Assembly (NCBI GenBank): GCA_030490835.1
Contig: CM059971.1
Span: 22,871,817 to 22,935,816, forward strand
From: Annona cherimola
Lineage: Eukaryota; Streptophyta; Magnoliopsida; Magnoliales; Annonaceae
Direction of reading: 5' to 3'
Length of the DNA: 64,000 nt
Shown: one piece after another, positions 46,930 to 60,424 of the stretch
Layout of the letters: each line of letters starts with the position of its first letter
Numbering within the stretch: position 1 is the first letter of the stretch
Program-made: the position numbers and the translations under genes
Notes under the pieces: model-generated
Databases searched by the model: none
The model's input: only the letters and a program-made list of their open reading frames with translations
What the model was told of the DNA's origin: nothing

Positions 46930-49900
46930 TCAAGTCAATAGCAATGGAGCCTTCATAGGTTGTGGGTACAGTGAAGAGGTGTGGGCATTGGCTCTTCATT
47001 TTTATATTTTTGACTTGTTAAAAGACTATATGGAGTTCATTAAGTACTTACATATATAGTTATACTTAGAATTATGATTAGGTAAAAAACGTATAGGTGT
47101 AGATATATGCATTTGATATTATTTATGTTATTACGTTTATTAGGTCTACAACCACCTAGATGCTCTATTTGTAGGTGGTGTGCTGCAAGATTTTCACCAA
47201 GACTTATGTAACTAAATGAATATGTTTTTAAAAAAATTAAACTATTTTCAGGAATGCTAGAAAGTCTTTTGCTATTTTAAAGTGTTGTGGCTATCGATTG
47301 AGGCGTCTTAGGTGGGGAAAAATCATAAATAAGTATGCATTTCCAATCTTTTCTATTTCGGATTTAGAATCAGATGAGATGAGGATGAGATATAATTTTA
47401 AGTTTCCAACCAAAAAAATTCTAATTCCCAATATCAAAAAAAAAGTTCTCATTCCCAATATTTGATAACCTACTTTTTCTACAATGTAAATTACATAATT
47501 TTGTCATTTTTGATATTGTATACGTTTTTCGTTTCCCATATTTTATTTATTTATTTATTTTCATTTTTGATATAATTACACTGAGATCCGAGTAGGGTAG
47601 ACAAATCAGATTTAGCCCATTCACAGATGAAATGGGATAGGAGGAGGATGAGATTAAAATTATAAATTTCTAAAAAAAATACTTTTTCATTCTTACAAAT
47701 AAAGACTTACTTTCTCAGTTCACAGTTCACAACAACACATGTAGATATTTAAAAAAAAAAACTTACTACATTTAAATTAACCAATGGTAGATATATACAA
47801 GTCAATAGCAATGGATCCCTCAAAGGTTATGGATACAGTGAAGAGGTGTGAGCGTTGGCTCTTCATTTTGTTATTTTTGACTTGTTAAAAGACTATATGG
47901 AGTTCATTAAGTGCTTACATGTATAGTTATACTTAGAATCATGATTAGGTAAAAAAGAATAGATGTAGATATATGCATTTGGTATTATTTATGTTATAAC
48001 GTTTATTAGGTCTACAGATAAGTAGATCCTCTATTTGCAGGTGATGTGCTGCTGGATTTTCACCAAGACTTATGAGACTAAATGAATTTTTTTCAAAAAA
48101 AAATTAGACTATTTTCAGGAAGGCTAGAAAGTCTTTTGCTATTTTAAAGTATTGTGGCTATCGATTGAGACGTCTTAGGTTGAGAAAAATCCTAGATAAG
48201 TATGCATTTCCAATATTTTCTATTTCGGATTTAGAAACAGAGGGATGAGGATGATATATAATTTTAAGTTTCCAACCAAAAAAATTCTCATTCCAAATAT
48301 CAAAAAAAAAAGTTCACATTCCCAATATATGACACCCTACTTTTTCTACTATGTAAATTACATATTTTTGTCATTTATGATATTGTATACGTTTTTTCTT
48401 TCCCATACTTTATTTATTTATTTTCATTTCTAATATAATTAAACTGAGATCCGAGGAGGGTAGACTAATCAGATTTAGCCCATTCACAGATGAAATGGGA
48501 TAGGAGGAGGATGAGATTAAAATTTTACATTTCTAAAAAAAATACTTTTTCATTCTTACAAATAAAGACTTACTTTTTCAGTTCACAGTTCACAACAATT
48601 CATGTAGATATTTAAAAAAAGACTTATTACATTTAAATTAACCAATGGTAGATATATACAAGTCAATAGCAATGGAACCCTCAAAGGTTATGGGTACAGT
48701 GAAGAGGTGTGAGCGTTGGCTCTTTATTTTGTTATTTTTGACTTGTTAAAAGACTATACAGAGTTCATTAAGTACTTATATATATAGTTATACCTAGAAT
48801 CATGATTAGGTAAAAAAAAGAATAGATGTAGATATATGCATTTGGTATTATTTATGTTATGACGTTTACTAGGTCTATAGTTACCTAGATGCTCTATTTG
48901 TGGGTGGTGTAACGCTGGATTTTCACCAAAATCTTATAGGACTAAATGAATTTTTTTTTTTTTTAAAGTTAGGGCATCTTTAGTAACTCTAGAAAGTCTT
49001 TTGCTATTTTAAAGTGTTGTGGTTATCGATTAAGAAGTCTTAGGTGGGGAAAAATCAAAGATAAGTATGCATTTCCAATCTTTTCTATTTAGGACGTAGA
49101 ACCAAATGGGATGAGGATGAGATATAATTTTGAGTTTCCAACCAAAAAAGATTCTCATTCCATATATCAAAAAAAAATTCTAATTCTCAATATATGATTG
49201 CCTACTTTTTCTACTATGTAAATTACATATTTTTGTCATTTATGATATTATATACTTTTTTCGTTTGCCATACTTTATATATATATATTTGTTGTTTTTC
49301 TTCTTAGATATAATTACAGTGATATCCGAGTAGGGAAGACTAATTAGATATAGCCCATTCGCAGATGAAATGGGATAGGAGGAGGATGAGATTAAAATTT
49401 TACAAATCTAAAAAAAATATTTTTTATTCTTACAAATAAAGACTTACTTTTTTAGGTCACGGTCGACAACAACACTTGTAGATATTTAAATAAGGACTTA
49501 ATACTTTTAAATTAACCAATGGTATATACTAGTCAATAGCGATGGAGCCTTTGCTGGTTATGGGTACAGCGAAAAGGCGTGGGCATAGGCTCTTCATTTT
49601 TTTATTTTTAACTTGTTGAAAGACTATATGGCGTTCATTAAGTACTTACATATATAGTTATACTTAGAATTTTTATTAGGTAATATATGTTGAGATGTAT
49701 GTAAATATACCCATCAAAAAGAGAATCTTTATTAGGTAAAAAACAAATAGATGTAGACATATGCATTTGATATTATTTATATTATGATGTTTATTAGGTC
49801 TACAGTTATCTAGATGCTCTATTTGTAGGTGGTGTGCTGCTGGATTTTCACCAAGACTTACGGAACTAAATAATTTTTTTCAAAAAAAATTAGACTATTT

Positions 49901-52900
49901 TCTAGAGTGCTAGAAAGTCTTCTGCTATTTTAAAGTGTTGTGGCTATCGATTGAGACGTCTTAGGTAGGAAAAAATCCAAGATAAGTATGGATTTCCTAT
50001 CTTTTGTATTTAAGATGCAGAACCAAATGGGATGAGGATGAGATATAATTTTGAGTTTCCAACCAAAAAAATTCTCATTTCCTATATAAAAAAAAATCTA
50101 ATTCCCAATATATGATTGCCTACTTTTTTTACTATGTAAATTACATATTTTTGTTATTTATGATATTATATACTTTTTTCGTTTTCCATACTTTATTTAT
50201 TTATTTGTTGTTTTTCATCTCTGATATAATTACATTGAGATCCGAGTAGGGTAGACTAATCAGATTTAGCCCATCCACAGATGAAATGGGATAGGAGGAG
50301 GATGAGATTAAAATTTTACAACTCTAGAAAAAATATTTTTCATTCTTACAAATAAATACTTACTTTTTCAGGTCATAGTCCACAACAACACATATAGATA
50401 TTTAAATAAGAACTTACTTCTTTTAAATTAACCAACCATAAAGATATACAAGTCAATAGCAATGGAGCCTTCACATATTGTGGGTACAGTGAAGAGGTGT
50501 GGGTGTTGGCTCTCCATTTTGTTATTTTTGACTTGTTAAAAGATTATATGGAGTTCATTAAGTACTTACATATATAGTTATACTTAGAATCATGATTAGG
50601 TAAAAAAAAGAATTGATGTAGATATATGCATTTGGTATTATTTATGTTATGACATTCATTAGGTCTATAGTTAACTAGATCCTCTATTTGTAGGTGGTGT
50701 GCGGTTGGATTTTCACCAAGACTTAAAGGACTAAATGATTTTTTTTCACAAAAAATTAGACTATCTTCGGGAACGCTAGAAAGTCTTTTGTTATTTTAAA
50801 GTGTTGTGGCTATCGATTAAGACGTCTTAGGTGGGGAAAAATCCTAGATAATTATGAATTTCCTATCTTTGCTATTGAGGATGTAGAACCAGATGGGATG
50901 AGGATGCGATATAATTTTAAGTTTATAACCAAAAATCATTCCCTATATCAAAAAAAATAAATTCATTGCCAATATATGACAGCCTACTTTTTCTACTTTA
51001 TGATTTACATTTTTTTGTCATTTATGATATTATATACTTTTTTCGTTTCCCATACTTTATTTATTTATTTATTGTTTTTCATCTTTGATATAATTACACT
51101 TACATCTTTGTAGGGTAGAATAATTAGACATGGCTCATTCACAGATGAAATGGGATAGACGGAGTATGAGATTAAAATTTTACATTTTCAAAAAAAAAAA
51201 AAATACTTTTTCATTCTTAGAAATAAAGACTTACTTTTTCTATTCATAGTCCACAACAACACATATAAATATTCAAATAAAGACTTACTACTTTTAAATT
51301 AACCAATTGTAGGGATAAACAAGTCAATAGCAATGGAGCCTTCACAGGTTGTGGGTACAGTGCAGAGGTGTGGGCGTTGGCTATTCATTTTATTATTTTT
51401 GACTTGTTAAAAGACTATATGAAGTTCATTAAGTACTTATATATATAGCTATACTTAGAATCATGATTAGGTAAAAAAAAATAGATGTAGATATATGCAT
51501 TTAGTATTATTTATGCTATGACGTTTATTAGGTCTACAGTTACCTAGATAATCTATTTGTAAGTGGTGTGTGGCTGGATTTTCACCTAGACTTATGGGAC
51601 TAAATGAATTTTTTCCAAAAAAATTAGACCATCTTTAGGAACGCTAGAAAGTCTTTTGCTATTGTAAAGTGTCGTGGCTATCGATTGAGACGTCTTAGGT
51701 GGGGAAAAATCTTAGATAAGTATGCATTTCCTATCTTTGCTATTTAGGATGTAGAACCACATGGGATAAGGATGAGATATAATTTTAAGTTTCTAACCCA
51801 AAAAATTCTTATTCCTTATATCAAAAAAAAAATTCTGATTCCTAATATATGACAACCTACTTTTTCTACTATGTAAATTATATATTTTTGTCATTTATGA
51901 TATTATATACTTTTTTCGTTTCCCATACTTTATTTATTTATTTATTGTTTTTCATCTTTGATATAATTACACTGAGATCCTTGTAGGGTAGAATAATCAG
52001 ATTTGGCCCATTCACAAATGAAATGGGATAGGAGGAGGATGAAATTAAAATTTTATATTCCTAAAAAAATACTTTTTCATTCTTAGAAATAAAGACTTAC
52101 TTTTTCTGTTCAAAATCCACAACAACACATATAGATATTCAAGTCAAGACTTACTACTTTTAAATTAACCAATAGTAGAGATATACAAGTCAATAGCAAT
52201 GGAGCCTTCACAGGTTATTGGTACAATGAAAAGGTGTTGGCTTTGGCTCTTCATTTCGTTATATTTGACTTGTTAAAAGATTATATGGAGTTCATTAAGT
52301 ACTTACATATATAGTTATACGTAAAATCATGATTAGGCAAAAAACGAATAGATGAAGATATATGCATTTGGTATTATTTATGTTATAACGTTTATTAGGT
52401 CTACATTTACCTAGATGCTCTATTTGTAGGTGATGTGCAGCAGGATTTTCACAAAGACCTACAAAACTAAATAATATTTTTTTAAAAAAAATTAGACTAT
52501 TTCCCAGAGTGTTGGAAGTCTTTTGCTATTTTAAAGTGTCGTGGCTATCGATTGAGACGTCTTAGGTGGGGAAAAATCCTAGATAAGTATGCATTTCTTA
52601 TCTTTTCCATTTATGATGTAGAAAAAGATGGGATGAGGATGTGATATAATATTAAGTTTCCGACCAAAAAAATTCTCATTTCCTATATCAGAAAATAAAA
52701 TTCTCATTCCCAATATACGACAGCTTACTTTTTATGCTATGTAAATTACATATTTTTGTCATTTATGATATTATATACTTTTTTCATTTCCCATACTTTA
52801 TTTATTTATTTATTGATTTTCATCTTTGATATAATTACACTGAGATCCTTGTAGGGTAGAATAATCAAAATTGGCCCATTCATAGATGAAATGGGATAGG

Positions 52901-55558
52901 AGGAGGATGAGACTAAAATTTTACATTTCTAAAAAAGTACTTTTTCATTCTTAGAAATAAAGACTTACTTTTTCTGTTCACAATACACAACAACACATAT
53001 AGATATTCAAATAAAGACTTACTACTTTTAAATTAACCAATCGTAGAGATATACAAGTCAATAGCAATGGAGCCTTCCCAGGTTGTGGGTAAAGTGAGAG
53101 GTGTGGGCGTTGGCTCTTCATTTTGTTATTTTTTACATGTTAAAAGACTATATGGAGTTCGTTAAGTACTCACATATATAGTTATACTTAGAATCATGAT
53201 TAGGTAAAAAAGAATAGATGTAGATATATGCATTTGGTATTATTTATGTTATGATGTTTATTAGGTTTACAGTTACCTAGATCATCCATTTGTAAGCGGT
53301 GTGGGCTGGATTTTCACCAAGTCTTACGAGACTAAATGAATTTTTTTTTCAAAAAAAATTAGACTATCTTCAAGAACACTAGAAAGTCTTTTGTTATTTT
53401 AAAGTGTTGTGGCTATCGATTGAGACGTCTTAGGTGGGGAAAAATCCTAGATAAGTATGCATTTCTTATCTTTTCCATTTATGATGTAGAAAAAGATGGG
53501 ATGAGAATGAGACGTAATATTAAGTTTCCGACCAAAAAAATTCTCATTCCCTATGTCAAAAAAAATTCTCATTCCCAATATATGACAGCCTACTTTTTCT
53601 GCTATGTAAATTACATATTTTTGTCATTTATGATATTATATACTTTTTTCGTTTCCCATACTTTATTTATTTATTTATTATTTTCATTTTTGATATAATT
53701 ACACTGAGATCCATGTAGGGTAGAATAATTAGACTTGGCCCATTCACAGATGACATGGGATAGGAGGATGAGATTAAAATATTACATTTCTAAAAAAATA
53801 CTTTTTCATTCTTAGAAATAAAGACTTACTTTTTCTGTTCACAATCCACAACAACACTTGTAGATATTCAAATAAAGACTTGCTACTTTAAATTAACCAA
53901 TTGTAGAGATATACAAGTCAATAGCAATGGAACCTTCACAGGTTGTGGGTACAGTGAAGAGGTGTGGGCGTTGACTCTTCATTTTGTTATTTTTGACTTG
54001 TTAAAAGACTGTATGGAGTTCATTAAGTACTTACATATATAGTTATACTTAGAATCATGATTAGGTAAAAAAAGAATCGATATAGATATATGCATTTGGT
54101 ATTATTTATGTTATGATGTTTATTAAGTCTACAGTTACCTAGATCATCTATTTGTAGGTGGTGTGCGATTGGATTTTCACTAAGACTTATGGGACTAAAT
54201 GATTTTTTTTCAGAAAAACTTAGACTATCTTCAGGAACGCTAGAAAGTCTTTTGCTATCGTAAAGTGTTGTGACTATCGATTGAGGCGTCTTAGGTGGGG
54301 AAAAATCCTAGATAAGTATGCATTTCCTATCTTTGCTATTTAGGATATAGAACCACATGGGATGAGAATGAGATATAATTTTAAGTTTCTAACAAAAAAA
54401 ATTCTCATTCCCAATATATGACAGCCTACCTTTTCTACTCCGTAAATTATATATTTTTGTCATTTATGATATTATATACTTTTTTCGTTTCCCATACTTT
54501 AATTTTGATATAATTGCACTGAGATCCTTGTAGGGTAGAATAATCAGACTTAGCCCATTCACAGATGAAATGGGATAGGAGGAGGAAGATATTAAAATTT
54601 TACATTTCTAAAAAAAATACTTTTTCATTCTTTCAAATAAAGACATATTTTTTCAGTTCACATTCCACAACAACACATATAAATATTTAAATAAAGGCTT
54701 ACTACTTTCAAATTAACCAATTGTAGAGATTTACAAGTCAATCACAGTGGAACCTTCACAGGTTATGGGTACAGTGAAGAGGTGTGGGCGTTGGCTCTTT
54801 ATTTTGCTATTTTTGACTAGTTAAAAGACTATATGGAGTTCATTAAGTACTTACATATGTTGTTATACTTAGAATCATGATTAGGTAAAAAAAATAGATG
54901 TAGATATATGCATTTGGTATTATTTATGTTATGACGTTTATTAGGTCTATAGTTAACTAGATGCTCTATTTGTAGGTGGTGTGCTGTTGGATTTTCACCA
55001 AGACTTATGGAACTATATAAATTTTTTCTCAAAAAAAAAAAGACTATTTTCAGGAACACTAGAAAGTCTTTTACTATTTTAAAGTGTTGTAGCTATCGAT
55101 TGAGACATCTTAGGTAGGGAACAGTCCTAGATAAGTATATGTTTCCTATCTTTTCTATTTTGGATGTAGAACCAAATGAGATGAGGATGAGATATAATTT
55201 TAAGTTTCCAACCAAAAAAATTCTCATTCCCTATATCAAAAAAAAAAAATCTCATTCCCAATATATGACAGCCTACTTTTCTACTATGTAAATTTTATAT
55301 TTCTGTCATTTATGATATTATATACTTTTTTCATTTCTCATACTTTACTTATTTATTTATTGGTTTTCATCTCTGATATAATTACACTCAGATTCGAGTA
55401 GGATAGACAAATCTGATTTAGCCCATTCACAAATGAAATGGGATAAGAGGAGGATGAGATTAAAATTTTACATTTCTAAACAAAAATATTTTTTCGTTCT
55501 TACAAATAAAGACTTACTTTTCAGTTCACAGTCCACAACAACACATATAGATTTTTTT
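46930..55558 (+). repeat. Tandem array 2, ~866-bp monomer, 10 copies
   Basis: Markers are at about 47376, 48242, 49108, 50029, 50895, 51762, 52630, 53498, 54359 and 55178. Spacing is 861-868 bp, apart from 921 (a ~57-bp insertion at 49683-49740 that repeats the TTATTAGGTAAAAAA word) and 819. The array ends at the same point in the monomer as array 1 before entering the flank block. Adjacent monomers look close to one another, consistent with turnover by unequal exchange. Confidence 0.93.
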
Positions 55559-55559
55559 T

Positions 55560-56548
55560 TTTAAGAAAACAAAATCTGGTACACAGTTTACGCAACGATC
55601 CCAGTGGTGAACGGGCTTTCATCAAAAAGACGAAGAAGGAGAAGAGAAAAGAGAAGAAAAAAAGTTGTTAAAATGGCAAAATACAAACTCGTTTGTGTCG
55701 CTTGTAGATCACCTCCAATGTACGTCTGGTGGAGCTCGTCTGTTATCGAGAATGTCAAATGTCAAATGTCAAATTCTTTGATCTTCACAGAAGTAATTTT
55801 ATTAAAATATAAAATCAACTAATATGACCGACTTTAATCGACTCAAACCATTATAATTATTCTTCATAATATAATACTCATTAGACCACATGGTTCAAAA
55901 ATGAATTTTCTAAACGAGAGTGCTAAGTTCAATTTCTTTTTTGTTTTCTTTTTGGGGGAAAAAAAAAACGCATGGGGTACACTTTTACAACCTGATCCTC
56001 GTTCTCCCAGTGTTATTGACCGTAGTTACCTCTTCCATGTTACCGTCCCATCCTACCCCTTTGATAGTATAAAATAGGCTTATAATAGTCAATTTCCTTC
56101 TCATGTAAAAATTACATATTTTTATTTAACGTGTGAAAATTATCTTAGTTTTACCATAAAAAGAGTTATCTTATTTTCGTCTTTGATCACGTCACTTTTT
56201 GAACGCAGATAGAGTAATAGCTGTCCAAATAAATATTTTTAACTTAATTTGGACAAAAATTACTATCCATCGGAAATCGTATGCGCGTGTATTTCGAGTT
56301 ATGCTGTTATTACATTCACTAGGCGATATTAGATGGAATGAATAAATAATGACCGCAGTTTGATTAGAATAAGATGTATGGAATGAAAGTAGTCCATCTA
56401 TTAAATAGACGTGTACATGGATGTGTGGAAAAATGATGATATAGTTTGGTTGCTTGTGAATTCGAGGGGCCCAGCTAATTAAAGTCGACGCAGTCGAGCC
56501 AATGGGCGTTGACTGTGGAGTCTACTCCCAACCTTGTCCACAAGATAA
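55560..56548. repeat. Array flank block, copy 2 (interrupted by the LINE)
   Basis: It matches 44930-46010, with the terminal exon-like segment deleted around 55750. It keeps a stretch (GAGGGGCCCAGCTAATTAAAG near 56463) missing in copy 1 but present in the third copy at 60483. The match breaks at AAGATAAAACT (about 56540), where the LINE begins. Confidence 0.85.
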
Positions 56549-57830
56549 AACTCCCCAGCGCAGAAATTTCATCCATTCCCTTTCGGATGAACATGTAATG
56601 TTATCTGAGAGGGCTAAGTCAAAGTTAGCTATTGATTACTTCTCCGTCCTTTTTATTTTGGTGGACGTCCAACAGATTGAAAAATTATAAAAGTACACAG
56701 CAGAACTCTTACTGCTTCTCTATCAAGAGAGGAGGTGGTCAATGCATTGAAACAAATGCAACTAGAAAAGAGCCCGGGGCCGGATGGTTTTTCTGTAGGA
56801 TTTTATCTACTGCATTGGCATATAGTGGGCAAGGATGTTTTCAGAGCTTACAAAGATTTCTTGGACTCAACATCTGTTTCATTTCACTAATGTATGATGA
56901 AGGCTATATATTGTCCTCAGTCCCAAAAAGAAACAATAATGTATGATGAAGGCTATATATTGTCCTCAGTCCCAAAAAGAGAGGGGCAAACACTTTAGCG
57001 GACTTTAGACCTATCAGCTTATGCAATGTAATTTAGAAGAGAGCGGCTGAAGTCTTTGCTAAAAGATTGAAGACATGTTTATCAGAAGTTATATCTGATA
57101 CCCAGAGCGCATTTGTACTGGGCAGACTGATCACGGACAATATGATAATTACCTATGAAGTTCTAAACTCTTTAAGAAACCGTCGAAAGGGCCAAAAGGA
57201 AGAAGTTGTTATCAAACTTGATATGTCAAAAACATATGATCATGTGGAATGAGATTTTGTTTGCCAAATAACGTGGAAGACGGGGTTCGATGACAAATGG
57301 ATTGCCTAGATCTATCACCGTCTGTCTATAGTAACCTATCGGGCCTTAATTAAAGACATAAAATTTGATCCCTTCACTCCTCCAGAGGCTTAAGACAAGG
57401 AGATTCACTCTCTCCCTATCCTTTTTTTTTAATCTGTGTAGAAGGTTTACCTATTCTCCTCTCTGAAGCTCAACAATCAAAGCAAATCAAGGGGGTTCGC
57501 ATCAAACCCGGGAGTCCCTCACTCACCTACTTACTCTTTGTGGACAATGCTTTCCTTTTTCTAAAGACTGACAAAGACCAAGTGCTAAGAATGCTCTCAT
57601 TAATACAAATTTTCCATGAATGCTCAGGACAAATGATCAATATCCAGAAGACAGCTCTATTTTTTAGTGGAAATACAATTGAAGTAACTAAGAAACAGGC
57701 GGAGCAGTTGATTGGAGTGCAAGATAAGACCATTCACATCTATCTAGGTCCACTGGCATGGATTGGCAAATCTAAAGCTCAAGTCTTTCAGAACTTAAAG
57801 GAACACATATTGTCCAAAATCTAAGCTTGA
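56549..57830 (+). pseudogene. LINE reverse transcriptase, frameshifted
   Basis: In order across frames: RRNFIHSLSDEHVMLSERAK (linker), EKSPGPDGF (start of the fingers), ADFRPISLCNV-like residues near 57000, [33 protein letters not shown] (A motif, followed by a stop in place of Trp), GDSLSPYP near 57400, and LLFVDNAFLF (57531-57560). The last is the FADD catalytic box, with FVDN replacing FADD. Then FHECSGQMINIQKT and a GPL-type thumb region. Confidence 0.88.
56890..56985 (+). repeat. 49-bp tandem duplication inside the LINE
   Basis: ATGTATGATGAAGGCTATAT...CAGTCCCAAAAAGA occurs at 56890 and again at 56939, nearly identical. Because 49 is not a multiple of three it shifts the reading frame. 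Confidence 0.9.
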
Positions 57831-58900
57831 GAAATAAATTGCTTGCAGCCGGAGGTAAAAAGATACTCATCAAAGTAATTGTCCAATCTATCCCAAATTA
57901 TGCAATGAACATTTTCAGACTTCCTAAAAAGTTGTGTGAGGTAGTCAATTCCATGGTTAGTAAGTTTTAATGGGGAGATATTGAAGGTTGAAGAAAAATT
58001 AGTTAGGTTTCGAGGCAAATGATGTGCACTCCAAGAGCTGGTGGTGACATGGGGTTTCTTAACTTCTCATCTTTCAATTTATCCCTCGTGGCGAAGCAAG
58101 CCTGGAGTCTTGCCACTAACAACGACTCCCTGTGTTATAAAATCATAAAGGCAAAATATTTTCCACGCGGTGACTTCTAGCACGTTTCTTCTAAACCAAC
58201 TTCCTTTTACATCTAGAAAAGTATACAAGGGATCAAATTCATCATATATGTCATTGGAGAGTTGGGGATGGTAAAACCATTCGTTTCTTTCAAGATAAAT
58301 GGACCCCTGTGGACTTTGAGAGGGTTGGTCCCCTCCCATTCCATGTCAAGGAGGACGCAAAAGTAGAATAATTCATTGATTGGACAATGACTACATAGAA
58401 GGAATCAGAGGTAATGACAATAATTGGGGATCTTGGCTGGTCTATCATGAGTAATGTTCTTCTACTAACCCAACCAAGTAAAGATAACATTTTTTGGTCC
58501 TTAAAACCAAATGGTATGTTCACCGTGAAATCAGCTTAAGAGGCTATCATTGGGAGAAAGAGCAAACATCTCATTGTATATGAAAATGGTATGAAAGTGG
58601 TCCGCTCAATATGGAAGCTCAAGTTACCTACAAAAATTCTTATTTTTAGATGAAGACTATTCCTTAATGCTTTGCCAAGCAAGGTCAATCTGCTTCAGAG
58701 GAACATCCAATTGGAGACTACTTGCTCTTTATATAGGGTTGGTGAAGAAGACATTTTCCACCTCTTTCGGCAGTGTGATGTCATATTTCTTGCCCATGAA
58801 ACATGGTTCCAATGTCGGTTCTCTATTATCGAGGAAGACAACTTAAGAGTTATTCTTCAGCAACTATCTTCTCAGAGGCATATGTCATAATATCTTAGGA
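57831..58900 (+). pseudogene. LINE C-terminal region with zinc-finger remnant
   Basis: NKLLAAGGKKILIKVIVQSI and YAMNIFRLPKKLC (57830-57950) are the standard sequence after the reverse transcriptase in plant LINEs, followed by MGFLNF and AKQAW. At 58672-58890, VNLLQRNIQLETTCSLYRVG leads to EEDIFHLFRQC, the Cys/His pattern of the zf-RVT domain with one Cys lost. Confidence 0.75.
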
Positions 58901-58908
58901 TCTTCATT

Positions 58909-59465
58909 TTGACTTGTTGGAAGATTTGGCCATACAGGAACTTACGTCGCACTATGGGTGAATCAGCCCCTTGTTTTGAGATTCCAAATTGGTGCTCCTA
59001 TTTGCTCCATCAGTTGGACTTAGCAGATATTTATTTCAAATTCAATGTGCCCATCTCCGAGCACCAGGTTAGATGGACACGACCAAGTATGGGTCGGGTT
59101 AAGGTCAATAATGATGCAACATTCAATAGAACCGCAAGCACTGGGATAGCTGCCTCTATCATTTGTGATTCTAAGGTCCTTTTCCTTGAGGCATATGGTT
59201 GGGGCTGGGACGACCCACTTTGGATGGAGACCAAAACCATGTTTCTTGCCGTAATGAGGGTGGCAGAATCACAATATTCTGACGTCATTTTTGAATCTGA
59301 TTCTCTCATTCTCTTTAACATTCTTACTGATGAGTGCCCTATCTGTTCATCAATTGGTTTTCTCATCCATAAAATCAAAGACTACAGCTGAAGGTTCAAC
59401 CGATGTGAATTCACGCATGTCCTTAAGGGTGGTAATCATGTTGCTTATACACTAGCAGTATTATA
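58909..59465 (+). pseudogene. LINE RNase H domain, nearly intact
   Basis: A 160-codon frame (58909-59391) carries VKVNNDATFN (first Asp), WMETKTMFLAV (Glu) and DVIFESDSLILFN (second Asp), the catalytic D-E-D set of the plant RVT_3 RNase H domain. After a stop at 59391 the sequence still continues as FTHVLKGGNHVAYTLA, the HxxREGNxVAHxLA end of the family. It would remove RNA from hybrids during retrotransposition. Confidence 0.85.
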
Positions 59466-59640
59466 ATGTCGCAGGGTTTGCTTGACTGTTGCTGGTTAAA
59501 TGTGTCCCCTGCTTGTATCCCTAGGGTTATGTGTAATGACTTGCAATTTATCTAATTCAATGAAGAGTTTTCCTCTCTTCCTCACTAACTCAGTTTGGTT
59601 AGTGGGTTTGGTTTGAAAACTCCTCTTTTCAATAAAAAAG

Positions 59641-60424
59641 AACATGCTAGCACTTTTAACTGATAAGATACTTTATCAATGAAAATCCATTAGTAAATAT
59701 AAAATTTTATATTTTTTGAAGTGAGATGAAAATTTGAAAATGTTTAGATATTTATAATTTTTCAGGTATTTTTAAATGATTTTTACTATATGACCAATGT
59801 AAATATTTAAGTGAGATGAATTCTATTCCTAGCAATATTCATGACGATGAAACTAATGAATGATCATCTGCATGGCCTGTTTCCCAAACACGATAGATAT
59901 GCACTGATTCAATTGGATACTTTGTGCCTATTCTTACATCAATTGCTGTATAACTTGTAAGATTAGGAAATAGATTCATTGTGTGTTTTGGACTTTGGAA
60001 AACGTACCTCATGCATTTTTTTAATCAGAATTTTTTTTCCTACCATTTCTTTCAACAGGTACATTCACAGAAGGTGTCTTGACGGTCTCTAACTGCATTT
60101 CAAAATTTATTTATCCAACCCTATGTATTATACTTGGGAATTAAGGTTAAATAAGTTCAACCTTATTCCTAATATTCGGAAAATAGATTAAGCTTAGGTT
60201 AGCATCAAAATAAATTCAAATTGTCCGCAGTATTAAAATACTCCATTTATTTTATCAATGTTCCAAGCAGGTATTCCCAGCAGGCTCTTTTCTTTTAACC
60301 TCTTTCCATATTATTCATTAAAAAAATATAAAACGAGATCAGAAAATATAGCGTCTCTCTTAATGGCTTCAAACATGATTTTCCGTCATCCTCGACAAAG
60401 AACGTTCCACCTTATTGTCCGTAT
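59641..60424. other. No gene seen
   Basis: AT-rich DNA between the LINE and the third flank copy. The 66-codon open stretch at 60258-60458 has no domain. Confidence 0.4.

Larger units (their letters stand above)
56549..59640 (+). mobile_element. 5'-truncated L1-type LINE, inactive
   Basis: Non-LTR retrotransposon. The endonuclease is missing. What remains is the linker, reverse transcriptase, C-terminal zinc-finger region and a plant-type RNase H domain, then TTTTCAATAAAAAAG as a short tail. Frames are broken throughout. It interrupts flank block copy 2. A target duplication could not be fixed. Confidence 0.85.

Noticed and set aside
36304..53698. Recurrent open frames starting MRMRYNFKF at 36304, 37172, 41612, 42477, 44199, 48245 and similar
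   Set aside because: They lie at the same place in each array monomer, differ by frameshifts between monomers, are dominated by Phe/Tyr/Ile from A/T runs and show no domain. They follow from the repeat, not from protein selection.
59031..59378. 115-codon minus-strand frame
   Set aside because: It is the antisense shadow of the LINE RNase H domain.
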